64,000 nt of DNA from NCBI GenBank assembly GCA_018136815.1, contig CM030934.1, forward strand, positions 4,599,587 to 4,663,586, read 5' to 3'. Below are positions 10,145 through 19,420 of the stretch, piece by piece. Every line of letters begins with the position of its first letter. Position 1 is the first letter of the stretch. The stretch is from Isochrysis galbana. Its lineage: Eukaryota; Haptophyta; Isochrysidales; Isochrysidaceae. A program made the translations under genes and the position numbers. The notes beneath the pieces are model-generated. The model saw only the letters and a list, made by a program, of their open reading frames with translations. It ran no database searches and was not told the origin of the DNA.

Positions 10145-11312
10145 ATGGCGCTGGCGCTTCTGGCACTCTTTGGCGCAGTGTCGGAGTCAGAGAGCGAGGT
10201 GGCGTGCCGATGGTCCTGGCGACCCCTTGGCTGCCGAGCCACACTCAAAGCCCAAGACGGGCAGGCCAGCTCTCCGTGCCGACTGCAGGTGCGGGGCTGG
10301 TTTGGTAGGAAGAGCAAATGTGTCACCAAGAGTTGCACGTCCCCAGCTCAACATTCGATTAGTGACTCGCGAGGTGATCTGAATTACTCCTCCTTCTCGG
10401 CCGTTGGGCGCGTTGGAGATCGGTACATAATTTCGGACGCTCAGAAGGAAGAGTTTTTGAGACGGGGGTTGGCCATGCTTCCCGATCTGCTGAGTGAGGC
10501 GGAGGTTGCGGAGATCGAGGCGACGTACGAGCGTTTCATGTCGCGCGAAATCCCGGTTCCGGGCAAAGACTTTTGCGATATGTCCAAGCCTTTCGGCACG
10601 CCATTTGAGGAGTGGTCCATCATCAATTGCATGCTCCCGACCCGGTACATTGGCCCGGCTGCATTGATGATTATGGTCCCGGCCCTTCGAGCACCACGCT
10701 AATTCATCTCAAACATCTGATTCCACCTGTAATAGGTACTACCCACCACTTCTTGGGAATGTATATGAACGGCTAGCTGCGGACATTGCGTCGCAAATAT
10801 TTCCGGACGTCAAGATGGCCAAAGATTATGACCAGCTTCTAAACAAGCGGCCCTCGAAAGAAGATGCCATTTTTGGTTGGCACCAGGATATGGCATATTG
10901 GCCGCCGGCTTCTCTGACGAACGACACGCGCACGGTGACATTTTCTCTTGCGATCGACTCTACAGACGAGAAGAATGGCTGCATCCGGTATATTCCGGGC
11001 TCTGGTGCAGCCAAGACTCTCCGCCCACATGAACCGCTTGGCTCAAGCCGGGATGAGGCGCATGCAGTACAAGCGGTAGTCAACATGGAGTCCGAGGAGG
11101 TGCACTTAGCTCCTTGCCCTCGCGGATCGGCGACCATCCATGATGAGTGGGTTGTGCATGGGTCAGGTGGGAACAATAGTCCTCGCCAACGGCGTACTTA
11201 TGTCGTAGCCTTTCGCACCGTAGATACCATTTCAGTGGAGCGTGCAGTAGGATTCACTCATTCCCACAATGATGAGGCAAATTGGGATACATTCAACGGT
11301 TGGAAGAAGTGA
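10145..11312 (+). CDS. Phytanoyl-CoA dioxygenase (PhyH)-like Fe(II)/2-oxoglutarate oxygenase, two exons
   Basis: Proposed CDS is join(10145..10644, 10736..11312), 358 aa, with a 91-nt intron. The donor is CCCG|GTACAT and the acceptor TGTAATAG at 10735; splicing is phase 2. The N-terminus MALALLALFGAVSES is hydrophobic and may be a signal or anchor sequence; an in-frame start at 10052 is possible but would add Arg-rich sequence. The catalytic core shows WHQDMAYWP, with the metal-binding HxD at about H216/D218. The distal histidine lies in WVVHGSGGN (about H298), followed by the 2-oxoglutarate-binding Arg region PRQRRTYVVAFR. This is the standard order of the double-stranded beta-helix. Members hydroxylate acyl-CoAs or other small molecules; the substrate here is unknown. 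No truncation is seen. Confidence 0.85.
10645..10735 (+). other. Intron of the PhyH-like gene
   Basis: This 91-nt GT-AG intron contains in-frame stops if unspliced. Splicing gives a continuous frame TR|YYPPLLGN. Confidence 0.8.
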
Positions 11313-11833
11313 GCCCTCCTGACGAGCCTCCGACGGGCTACACCCGCGAGTAATGGACACTTGACAAGAAGGTCAGCGGAGGGCCGTAGCCAGATAGCGA
11401 TTTGGTGCCTGACCTTCACAAAATTCGAGGAAGAAGCATGCAATATCGCCACGACGCAATAAAGGCCCAAGGGCCCGACAAGTGCTTTGATGCCAAGTAT
11501 GAAGACGCGGCGTGTGAGTCTGAGATCTGAGGCCTCTCTTAAGTCATTAAATTAGGTATCAAGGTTCTGATTGGAATGTGCCTGTGCCTGTGCATGCGAA
11601 TCCTACAACTGCCCTGATGGCTGATGGGCCCCTTCCCTTTGTCTATTGTGCGGACCGCTTGGCCTTGATTGACCCAGCTATCGCGACTCCTACCCTGCCA
11701 GCCACATGCAATTCATAAGCTAAAGTATTATTCTTTCAGGAATGACCTGGAAAATGTGACCATTCTCGATTTTGTATTTGTACAAAGCTTTCTCGATTCC
11801 ACTTCAAGACTTCTGTCTTTGTGCGCCACAGCA
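11313..11833. other. 3' flank of the PhyH-like gene, no gene seen
   Basis: No recognisable coding signal or repeat structure was found. Confidence 0.4.
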
Positions 11834-12060
11834 CACACACAAGGATATGCGAATGCAAATGAAAGCTGGCCGACATATTTTAATTTGCTATGCAGTGAGA
11901 CTCTTAGCCGAGAGAAAATAAGATCATACGCGTTCAGATCAAGATAGCACACAAGGATATGCGAATGCAAATGAAAGTTGGCCGATACTTTTTATTTGCT
12001 ATGCAGTGAGACTCTTAGCCGAGAGAAATAAGGTCATACGCGTTCAGATCAAGATAGCAG
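11834..12060. repeat. Tandem duplication, period 112 bp
   Basis: Two adjacent copies (about 11834-11946 and 11947-12060) start ACACAAGGATATGCGAATGC and end GTTCAGATCAAGATAGCA. They differ by a few substitutions and single-base indels, so the duplication is fairly recent. Non-coding. Confidence 0.85.
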
Positions 12061-12254
12061 TGATTGATGGCTCCTCTAGGCTGCCAGTGCATTCAGGGTG
12101 AGGCGGGAATGCTGCTGGAGTGGTTTCATCGCAGCATCAAAAGGCCTGCTTCGAGCTGCATCACCAGAGGGCTTGAAACACATTTGCTGGCTGCATCGGA
12201 ACGTTGCCTTTCAACAAAAGTGGTTTGCTAGTCCACGCCAGGACTAGCGTTTCC

Positions 12255-12470
12255 TCAGGCCTCGACTGTCCATCCCCCCTTCTGGATTGCAGCCTTCACG
12301 TCATCAAGTGACATTGACGTATCGCCCACGAGCGTCACTTTGTTGACAGGCTGGGGCTCGGCCTTGATCGAAATGACCCCCGGAATCTTCTTGACGATCG
12401 TTTCTAGGCTGCCCGAGCACCCGCCGCACATCATACCGGTGACGGTGAGCACGTGCGTCTGCTCTCCCAT
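12255..12470 (-). CDS. Atx1-like copper chaperone (HMA domain)
   Basis: A 71-aa single-domain protein; the start at 12470 gives the usual length for cytosolic Atx1/ATOX1 chaperones. The metal-binding loop reads TVTGMMCGGCSGSLE, that is MxCxxC with cysteines near residues 15 and 18. A conserved hydrophobic/Gly pattern (IVKKIPGVISI, ..SLDDVKAAIQKGG) follows, consistent with the ferredoxin-like fold. Known family role: Cu(I) delivery to P-type ATPases in the secretory pathway; the partner ATPase is not in this window. On the coding strand the sequence upstream of the start (12525-12552) is C/T-rich. An isolated HMA protein for another metal is less likely. Confidence 0.9.
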   Translation of the reverse strand: MGEQTHVLTVTGMMCGGCSGSLETIVKKIPGVISIKAEPQPVNKVTLVGDTSMSLDDVKAAIQKGGWTVEA

Positions 12471-12806
12471 GACGGCGGGCGCGCGAGAGAGGAGCTGCTG
12501 CGCGGGCAGAGTAGGAGGCGATAAAAAGAGGGGGGGGGAGAGGGAGAGAGGGGGATCACAGTGCGGAATAACAAAAGTGAACGTCTTGGCTCGCTGGGGA
12601 GGCCTGTCGCCAACAGCGGGGGTCTTCTGTCTACAAGTAGGTGGTATAAAAAATAGTCGAACGCGAAGTCAACTCAAACTTTTTTATCGTTTGAACATAG
12701 TCAACTACCTATTACTCCCTTGACAAGCCCTTGAGCCCTTGAGCCCCAAAGTGACCACTCTCAAACCCACTGAAAATTTCCTCGCGCCGCGTTAACGCGG
12801 CGCTCA
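12471..12806. other. Upstream region of the copper chaperone gene and intergenic DNA
   Basis: GA-rich (12525-12552) next to the chaperone start, then AT-richer DNA. No gene. Confidence 0.35.
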
Positions 12807-13073
12807 ACCAAGCGAAACCACGGAAAAAAAAATCTGAAGATTCTGGGCTACACACCTACTAATAATGCCTGGGTATCCCCTCTCTACTCTCACCGCCCTT
12901 ATATCCCCTCCCTCCACCTCTTTCCCTGCCCCCCTTCATTCCTTGGTCATCGGTTTCAGGGGTCCGGCCCTGGTGCCCTACCTAAGGCCTGGTTCGGAGT
13001 GTGGGGGCTGGGCAGGCCTGTTGCCGTCTCTCTTGATCTGCGTGCCCTCACCAAGCGACCAAGCGAAACCACG
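12807..13073. mobile_element. 235-bp retroinsert flanked by 16-bp direct repeats
   Basis: ACCAAGCGAAACCACG occurs at 12807-12822 and 13058-13073 and flanks 12823-13057. The insert begins, on the plus strand, with G followed by AAAAAAAAATCT. The larger retroinsert at 13257 starts the same way (AAAAAAAATCT). A long TSD and a very short body fit a heavily 5'-truncated non-LTR insertion whose 3' end faces left (minus-strand sense, ending in oligo-T). Confidence 0.65.
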
Positions 13074-13131
13074 AAATGCACCCCGCGGCTGCGCCGCGAA
13101 CACACCCAACTCACGGCGCGCGACAATGAAC

Positions 13132-13256
13132 ACACGCCGTGCATTGGGCACGGCGCGATGTGCATCGGTCCCCCCGCGGAGACGCCGTGTGCGCATGTCG
13201 ACTTTTCCCCTATGCGTACCACCTAAGGCCCACAACTACGTAAACTAGCCATATTA
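13132..13256. repeat. 173-179-bp tandem array, truncated first unit
   Basis: Matches the second half of the units at 14409-14867 (CACGCCGTGCAT, GATGTGCATCGGTCCCCCCG, CATGTCGACTTTTCCCC, ACAACTACGTAAACTAG). It is separated from them by the retroinsert at 13257-14389, which split the array. Confidence 0.8.
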
Positions 13257-14389
13257 AAAAAAATCTTCTTAAAATTCCCCGCTACGTGTGCGGCGTGAGG
13301 CAGTGTGCTAGTGTACCTCCCTACTACCCGACCTTAACCCCTAACAACCCCCTTCCCCTTTCCCAGTTCCCTCATTTTCGGAGAAGCTGGTTCCGGGGAG
13401 GCCGCGCGCGCTGCTTCGGCCAGGAGTTGGAGAGAAGGGGGCGGGAGACTGTGGTTCGTCCTTTGTGTCGGTGTTGGCTCAGGTTATCCTCACTTAAATC
13501 TCTTAGGCTCCTCTTTAATAAGCGCTGTGATTCCGACTAAGAGGTTAAGCTACTTTAGGTGATGTGTCGTAGGTCCAGACCTCTTGCCGCTTGTAGGAGG
13601 TCCTCCGATGTTCCTATGTTGAAATCCTTGTCCACCGTGTACAGCGGGCTTACCATCTTCTTAATATGTTTGTTGCTCGGGGCGTGTAACCCCATATTCT
13701 CTCGTTGTTTTTTTAGCCTCTGAAAGAAACCGACTTTCGCCGTTACTAGCAGGTGGTATCTCGTAAGTGTCGCTCTTAAAATCGACTTAACGGACCTGCC
13801 GTCCGAGTTGCCATACTGGATGTTGTAGAAGTCGGTTAGGATGTACCTCCACGCCAGGATACCTAAGTATCCTGAGGAGGGGTGCGGTCTATCCACCTGA
13901 TAACAGAAAAGACGTTGGGCTGTTTCGGATCCCGGCCTAAGGCTAATCCCCAGAAGTCCTTCTATGAATTCAAAGACGGGCTCCGTCGCGATACATGAGG
14001 CCAGGTGAGTGGAACTCTCAGGGGCTATGCCGCAGAAGCGGCATGTTGGATCGTCAGCAAAACGGTTCGCCGTAGCTATCCTTCTATGTAGGACATGTTT
14101 GAAATGCAAATAAGAGTCTCTAGGCGTTAAAAAGTTGTATTTATACAATTGCGATACTTGTTTCCACTTTCCCGAGAGGACCGGTAGCCTTTTTTCCCAT
14201 CTTAGCGTGGATTTTTGTGCTTTTGTTTTCCTCAATGCGAGGAACGCTTTAGTCAAGACCCTGACACTTACATCCTCTAGCGTTGTATGCGTGCCTTTTA
14301 GCGTGTATTCTTGGGGTATCGGATACGCCGTTTCCGCCGGGCCGTCGTACGCTCGTCCCCACTTCAGCGGAGTGTATAGCTCGTCGGGC
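13257..14389 (-). mobile_element. 5'-truncated non-LTR retrotransposon with 19-bp TSD
   Basis: The 1133-bp insert is flanked by ACGTAAACTAGCCATATTA at 13238-13256 and 14390-14408, a 19-bp perfect direct repeat. The body is a minus-strand ORF (13555 to the left-hand 5' break at 14389) plus ~300 bp of 3' UTR-like DNA ending at an oligo-T (A on +) tract. A truncated 5' end with a long TSD is the hallmark of target-primed reverse transcription. The insertion site lies inside a unit of the 173-179-bp tandem array. Confidence 0.85.
13555..14389 (-). pseudogene. C-terminal part of a non-LTR retrotransposon polyprotein (zf-RVT-like)
   Basis: The open frame on the minus strand runs from the insertion boundary (about 14389) to a stop at 13555, ~277 residues. 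It contains CRFCGIAPESSTHLASC, a Cx2C...HxxxC zinc-knuckle of the zf-RVT type found after the RT domain in plant- and alga-type L1 elements. Around it are segments such as FKHVLHRRIATANRF and LGILAWRYILTDFYNIQYG. The RT and endonuclease domains are missing through 5' truncation. The remaining frame is uninterrupted, suggesting a recent insertion. Confidence 0.75.
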
Positions 14390-14867
14390 ACGTAAACTAG
14401 CCATATTAGAGATGTTTCTTTACGCAGCGCGTGTGATGATTTGCAATCACATTGTGCACGCCGTGCATGGGCACGGCGCGATGTGCATCGGTCCCCCCGC
14501 GGAGACGCCGTGCGTGCGCATGTCGACTTTTCCCCTTTGCGTACCACCTAAGGCTAAGGCCCACAACTACGTAAACTAGCCATATAAGAGATGTTTCTTT
14601 ACGCAGCGCGTGTGATGATTTGCAATCACATTGTGCACGCCGTGCATGGGCACGGCGCGATGTGCATCGGCCCCCCCGCGGGGGCGCCGTGCGTGCGCAT
14701 GTCGACTTTTCCCATCTGCGTACCACCTAAGGCCCACAACTACGTAAACTAGCCATATAAGAGATGTTTCTTTACGCAGCGCGTGTGATGATTTGCAATC
14801 ATATTGTGCACGCCGTGCATGGGCACGGCGCGATGTGCATCGCCCCCCCCGCGGGGGCGCCGTGCGT
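14390..14867. repeat. 173-179-bp tandem array, units 2-4
   Basis: Units start GAGATGTTTCTTTACGCAGC at 14409, 14588 and 14761 (periods 179 and 173; the longer one has a 6-bp GGCTAA expansion). Each holds GTGATGATTTGCAATCA, the palindromic GCACGCCGTGCATGGGCACG and CATGTCGACTTTTCCC. The last unit breaks off at about 14867. Because periods are not multiples of three, ORFs across the array change repeat frame and are not credible genes. Confidence 0.9.
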
Positions 14868-14881
14868 CCGTCGATGCGTCG

Positions 14882-15256
14882 ATGTGGGCACTCATCGAGC
14901 CATACATGGGCCGTTGGTGCAAAGCAAAGCTCATGCTCGTCGGCGACTACTCCGACGAGTACGACAGGATCCCCAAGACCAAGTACATTGGAGACGAGGC
15001 CGCCGTCGCGTACCTCTGCATGGAATACATCACGGCGGTCGCGTACGCTGAAACGAATCCCATGGTGCAAGTGCACCGAGCAGCTGGCAAACTCTACATG
15101 GAGAACAAGAAGGCCGTCCTCGCACGCGTCACGGACCTCGCCACCCAAGATCAGCCCAGCGACAGCGTCGCCTGCCAGAAGAATGACATCGACAATAGGA
15201 TCGAGGAGGAGGGGTGTGAGAAAAAGACGAAAAGGATGAAAACTCAGCCTGCGTAG
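14882..15256 (+). CDS. Hypothetical protein, possibly a 5'-truncated ORF at the edge of the array
   Basis: A 124-aa frame from ATG 14882 starts MWALIEPYMGRWCKAKL. It has a normal-looking mixed composition, then a Lys/Glu-rich tail (EEEGCEKKTKRMKTQPA). The array/ORF junction at about 14867 falls just upstream, so the real N-terminus may be lost. I recognise no domain. It could be a transposon-encoded fragment or the last exon of a host gene. No spliced upstream partner could be placed. Confidence 0.35.
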   Translation: MWALIEPYMGRWCKAKLMLVGDYSDEYDRIPKTKYIGDEAAVAYLCMEYITAVAYAETNPMVQVHRAAGKLYMENKKAVLARVTDLATQDQPSDSVACQKNDIDNRIEEEGCEKKTKRMKTQPA

Positions 15257-15879
15257 CTTTGGTGTGTTTTGGTTTTGGGGAAGGGGGGGGGGGGAGTTGC
15301 TATGCTCACGCGCCGCGTCCTTGTATGTCGTGATTAGCTTTGTACTCATCTTTGTAATAATAATACCCTGGAGACTGGTTGAAAAAAAACATATCTGGGT
15401 AAAAAAAACAATCACCTGGCCCTCTTTTGACGGAACGCGACTTCGATGCGGAAGCTGTGGCCGCCGAACTCGGCGGGCGGGAGGCCTAACGCAGAGGCGA
15501 CGCACTTAGCGTACTTATTCATGTCGGATGTCGTCATGTCCATGTCCTCCGTGAGGGCGGGCCGCGGGTCTGCGGTGCGGGAGGCGAGGCGAAAGATGGG
15601 TGACTGACGGTGACGGTGACGAGGACGAGGCCTCGGTGCCTCCAAAGGCACTAGGGCGATGAGCCGAGTCCGCGGTGAGTGAGGAGGCGCGCGAGGGCGG
15701 AGTAGGCGCAAGCTGCATCGTTTGGGCGCTTCGGCAAGAGAGTGGGAAAGCGCTCCGGGGGCCATGGGGGCCTGGGGCCCACAAGGCACAGGGCACCAAA
15801 TATTATGAATATGGAATAGGTGTTTTTGTTTTTCGGGGGTTCTACCGCTTTACTTTGGTATGTTTCCTACATCCCTACT
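15257..15879. other. Intergenic, no gene seen
   Basis: Contains a G-run (15283-15293) and several oligo-A runs. ORFs here are Arg/Pro/Ser-rich translations of GC-rich DNA without motifs. Confidence 0.35.
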
Positions 15880-15935
15880 TTTTATTTTAACACCCTTAGA
15901 AGTTAAAATGATGTTTGATCGCCCTAAAAAATGAA
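15880..15935 (+). repeat. Dispersed repeat family C, copy 1
   Basis: Contains ACACCCTTAGAAGTTAAAAT followed by GTTTGATCGCCCTA. Related copies are at 25985-26055, 31868-31895 (partial) and 44430-44500 (reverse). Confidence 0.6.
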
Positions 15936-16291
15936 TGCCGAGAGACAAATACAGCAGACGACACACAAGCACGGACACACCATGCTCCATGCCCATGCTC
16001 CATGCTCCATACTCCATGCTGGCCGTCGTACCCGGTGACATGCATTAGCACAACTTAGCAATCTATGCTCTATGCTGTCTTCTGTCTTCTGCCACATGAT
16101 GATATACAGACACAGAAGCAACGCCGATGGCGGCATGGCGGCGGCCGCGTGACCCAAGCTATCTACTACTACTTGCTAACAAACGTCTTATCGTCTACTC
16201 TAATAATCTTGTGAGTTCCCAGCTATCTTATGCCTGACGTAAGTACGATAATCCCAGCCGGGGCTCTCGGCGCCCGCCGTCGCGCGCCGCT
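15936..16291. other. Upstream region of the coiled-coil gene
   Basis: Short tandem words CATGCTCCATGC occur near 15980-16020. No gene. A GTAAGT at 16241 might mark a donor of a 5' UTR intron, but no acceptor pairing is convincing. Confidence 0.3.
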
Positions 16292-17050
16292 ATGGTGGAG
16301 CCTGCCTCCGCCGAGGAGCCTAGCGACGTGGAGGGCGATGTGGCGTTCCGGTCGGAAGGAAGCGCGGCTGCAGCCTTCCTCAAGCTCGCACGAGCGCAGC
16401 AAGAGACACTGGGGCTGCAGACAGCTGACCTGGAGCAGGCACACGCTGCAGCGATCGAGGAGGCTGTTGCAGCTGCACGCTGCCAGGCCATTGAGGAGGC
16501 GGCCGTACGATTCGCACAGGAGCGGAGCGAGGAGATTATGGAAGCGGTAGCAGTTGCTATGCAGAAATATGAGGAGCAACGGCAGGAGGACAAGAAGGCG
16601 CACGACGCCGAGGTCCAGCAACTTAAAGAGCAGCACGAGGCCACCATCAGAATCTCTGCTTCCAAGATTCGGGAAACAGAAGAGCGCGTACGTGCGGAGG
16701 AGCGGGAGGCCGCACAAAAGGCGGTAATGGAAGCTGTGACCGAGGCGACCGTACGCATCAAGGTGGAGGGGCAGAAGGCGTTAGCAGAGGCTCAGCTGGA
16801 CATGTCGGTGAAGCATGAGGAGATAAAGGCCAAGGCCATTGAAAATGCCATTGCAGAGACACGCGAGGAGATGACCAAAACGCTTGGCGAAAAGTATGAG
16901 ACGCGTCTGAACAAGCTACTTGCAGGTATCGCCAAGTCAGAAAACGCAAATGACGCACGCTTTCGGGCCTTACAACAGCAACTGGATACTGCTAACGAGG
17001 CCCTCAGGTTGACGCTAGGAAGGGTGACTGGACAGAAAGAGAAGCGTTGA
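16292..17050 (+). CDS. Coiled-coil protein of unknown function
   Basis: A 252-aa product from ATG 16292 (MVEPASAEEPSDVEGD). From about residue 25 to the end it is almost entirely Ala/Glu/Lys/Gln-rich with heptad spacing and no prolines after the start. Examples are AIEEAAVRFAQERSEEIMEAV and KAIENAIAETREEMTK. It is therefore predicted to be one long, highly charged alpha-helical coiled coil, likely cytosolic or cytoskeletal/structural. No catalytic motif, signal peptide or membrane segment is seen. Composition alone does not allow an ortholog assignment. Confidence 0.7.
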   Translation: MVEPASAEEPSDVEGDVAFRSEGSAAAAFLKLARAQQETLGLQTADLEQAHAAAIEEAVAAARCQAIEEAAVRFAQERSEEIMEAVAVAMQKYEEQRQEDKKAHDAEVQQLKEQHEATIRISASKIRETEERVRAEEREAAQKAVMEAVTEATVRIKVEGQKALAEAQLDMSVKHEEIKAKAIENAIAETREEMTKTLGEKYETRLNKLLAGIAKSENANDARFRALQQQLDTANEALRLTLGRVTGQKEKR

Positions 17051-17640
17051 TATTGGCCTTGCCACTCGCTTCAGGGGCTCTCCTCGCACTGGTACAGGTT
17101 TGCCACTCACTCGGTTTCGGATCCACCTTGTTGCGGGGCCGCTGATCCTGAGCCTGTTACGAGGTGATTGCTTGCGCATGTCTTTCTACTAGCATTCGAT
17201 GCAGACCTCAACTATATTGCACTACCCCCATCACGAGCGGTTTTGTGTGCAGTGTGTCGCATGCATTCGGGTCTTCTTGAGCGCCGCAGAGTCCCTGCGT
17301 GATAAGAAAAGATATTGACGATTTGCGCCCGCATCGTGGCTTGCCGCATTGAGAACGGGACGTAAGCGCAAGAAGTAAACTTTTAGGGTCATGCGATCAG
17401 GCTAGGATGGCTCATGGCACAACGCCCCACTGCATGCGCAAACGCAATAACTGTTGCGGGTAAGGAAGGGGCCTTGTACATTTTCCTCTCCCTACACGCT
17501 CCGATTAGGTTCCCCCGCGCGACTCCCCTCGTCCGTCGCGCCCCGACTACCTCCCGCCTTTCCCCCGAGTGCTCCCTTGAGTTTCCGCCCCTGACGCCAC
17601 CGCCACGCCTACACAACCAACATTCTTGTTGTGGTTAGGG
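17051..17640. other. 3' flank of the coiled-coil gene, no gene seen
   Basis: No domain or repeat recognised. Confidence 0.4.
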
Positions 17641-18092
17641 GGAGAGCCGCCCTTTAGGTTTCCCAAAGAGAGGCCCTTTCTCTCTCTCTCTACCTGTTTT
17701 CCCGCCTTCGCGTGTTTTGGTTTCTCCCTTCGGGTTGCATCCTCTCCGTTCGATCGGGATCCTCCGATCCCGATCTTCCTCTCTTCCCCCGTGTGTTAGG
17801 ACAGGGGTGATCGCTCTCGATCCCCCTCCCTTGTTTTCTCATGTGTGCGCCCCCTTTCTTTCCTTGCGCGCGCCCCGTGTGTTTCCCGCGTTTTCTCTCG
17901 TCCCAGAGTTCCGAGAGTCGCGCCCATGGCCGCACTCCCTGGGGCTCTGGGCGAGCTCTCTCGACCGCCGTCGCCCCAGGCTCGTGTGAGCGGTGCTCCC
18001 GACGGTGCCATGCCTCCCTCCAGCCCTAGCGCTCCCTGTGCTCAGCCCTCCGTGAGCGCGGTCGCCCCTGGAGAGCCCCACCCTCTGTCTCA
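17641..18092 (+). other. Pyrimidine-rich leader and Pro/Ser-rich ORF start (possible transposon 5' end)
   Basis: A (TC)n tract at 17678-17691 and C/T-rich DNA lead to ATG 17925. That ATG opens an Ala/Pro/Ser-rich stretch (MAALPGALGELSRPPSPQ) running to about 18090. It abuts, in another frame, the transposase-like fragment at 18093. Layout resembles 8176-9326 and 24890-25551. Confidence 0.35.
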
Positions 18093-18305
18093 ACAATCAT
18101 TAGAGCTCCAGTCCACAGCCACAACAGCTGGTTCATGGGCTACACGACGGCCCGCGAGCTTAAGCGCGTCGGCATGTACAGCTTCGGCGACGTAAAGACC
18201 AATACGAAGGGCTACCCCACAGAGGAGATCAAGATGGCCACGGCTAAGACCGACGGCTCGCACGCGGTCTACTGTGGAGATGGACTGTTCCCAGGATCCG
18301 GGTAA
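18093..18305 (+). pseudogene. DDE transposase-like fragment a (piggyBac-like, tentative)
   Basis: The frame 18093-18305 reads HSHNSWFMGYTTARELKRVG, then MYSFGDVKTNTKGYPTEEIK and DGSHAVYCGDG. The (D/N)xWF...L...G...G..K.N pattern resembles the region around the second catalytic Asp of piggyBac-type transposases. Here N replaces the usual D. It ends in unrelated DNA; what looks like the continuation resumes ~970 bp downstream at 19279. No intact transposase remains. Confidence 0.45.
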
Positions 18306-19278
18306 GGCTCCTGAGACTCCATCCTTGGCAACCCACGCGTCCGTAGGCGGCCTATCGACTTGGGTAGCGGGTGAAGATACTTGGGAAGGCTTGGGCACGG
18401 GTGCAGTGGTGACGGGGTCCGCGCGCGGCGGCGAGGGCGAATTTTGCGGTGCAGAGGGTGGTGATGGGTCCATAGGAACAGATTGAATCAATCTCTAGTG
18501 GGTGATTTCTAGCGAGAGACCACACACAAGGCAGTAGGGGCTCAAGGGTACGAGGGGTCACGGTACGGCTTCGATCGCAGAGCGCTGCGACGGCTGCTGG
18601 GTGCGTACGAAGACACGCCACACCACTTTCTAACATAAACAAGGGCAATACGTAATAAACACGGGAGCGAAAGCCACGGTGGGTCAACAGAGAGAGCAAA
18701 GAAGGAACCAATTGGCCAGAAGAGAACTCGTCGTCCTAGAGAAGGATTGCACACAGAAAAGGCGCGAAAGGGATTCATCCATGCTTAGTGAAGATCCTAC
18801 AAGATTCATCGGCGAATAGCGTCTCAACGCGAGCACAGCGGCGTGCACTTTACCTATAGCTTTACGTAGCTTAGCCATGGAGTAGCTGGTAGACTTAAAA
18901 AGTCTAGAAGCTTACAGAGGTGTCAGACTTACAGAGTCTAGATGCTTGAGGTTCTTGAGGGTGTACTTTAGCAAGCAAGATGCTCGCTACTTCCTTGGTC
19001 TTCATCGACACGTGCTTACTACTCCCTTGATCTCCATGCCTGGGTGATCAGTGATCAGTCCAGAGCTAGAGCATATTCATATTCCGAGTAGAAAGAAGCC
19101 TGTAGAAGCTGCTTGGCCACGTGGATATAATGGTAGACCAACATTGAATGAAGTGTAGTGATTGATAGAAGCGTGGAGACGTCGTAGACGTATAGATAGA
19201 CATGAGAACGAAGATTGGTGATTTACCATCGCGGTTATAACGGTAGAGCGGAAAATAGCGGAATAGCCTGCAGAGGCT
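18306..19278. other. ~970-bp sequence separating two transposase fragments; probable insertion
   Basis: Lies between fragments a and b. The left part encodes, on the minus strand from ATG 18491, a Pro/Ser-rich stretch (PSPPSAPQNSPSPPRADP) typical of retroelement N-termini. The rest is AT-richer DNA with CTAGAAGCTTACAGAGGTGTCAGACTTACAGAGTCTAGATGCTT-type repeats (18900-18950). I found no clear TIR or TSD, and intron status is unlikely at this length compared with other introns here. Confidence 0.35.
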
Positions 19279-19420
19279 CGCGAATGCGACATCTACACCA
19301 CCAAGGTCGACCTCGGCGACGGCACCAAAGCTTTTGACATGTTCTGCGTCTCTCAGCGCCGCGGTGATTCCATCCACACCTTCATCAGCACACACGGCAC
19401 GACGCTCAACGGTGATCCCG
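19279..19420 (+). pseudogene. DDE transposase-like fragment b (piggyBac-like, tentative)
   Basis: The frame starting at 19279 reads DIYTTKVDLGDGTKAFDMF, then CVSQRRGDSIHTFISTHGTT. It plausibly follows fragment a in the ancestral protein. It is fused within a few bases to the hAT fragment that starts at about 19421. Confidence 0.4.

Noticed and set aside
14406-15505. Minus-strand ORFs of 106 and 309 codons across the tandem array
   Set aside because: They translate the 173-179-bp units in different frames because the period is not a multiple of three; no domain in either frame.
16233-16252. Mini-intron GTAAGT...CCCAG near the coiled-coil gene start
   Set aside because: Only ~13-20 nt long, far below the 77-134 nt of the other introns; the ATG at 16292 needs no splicing.
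18306-19278. A single ~970-bp intron joining the two piggyBac-like fragments
   Set aside because: Donor- and acceptor-like sites exist (GGTAAGG near 18301, CTGCAG near 19272). The length is 7-12 times that of other introns and the interior contains a retroelement-like ORF, so insertion is more likely; not fully excluded.
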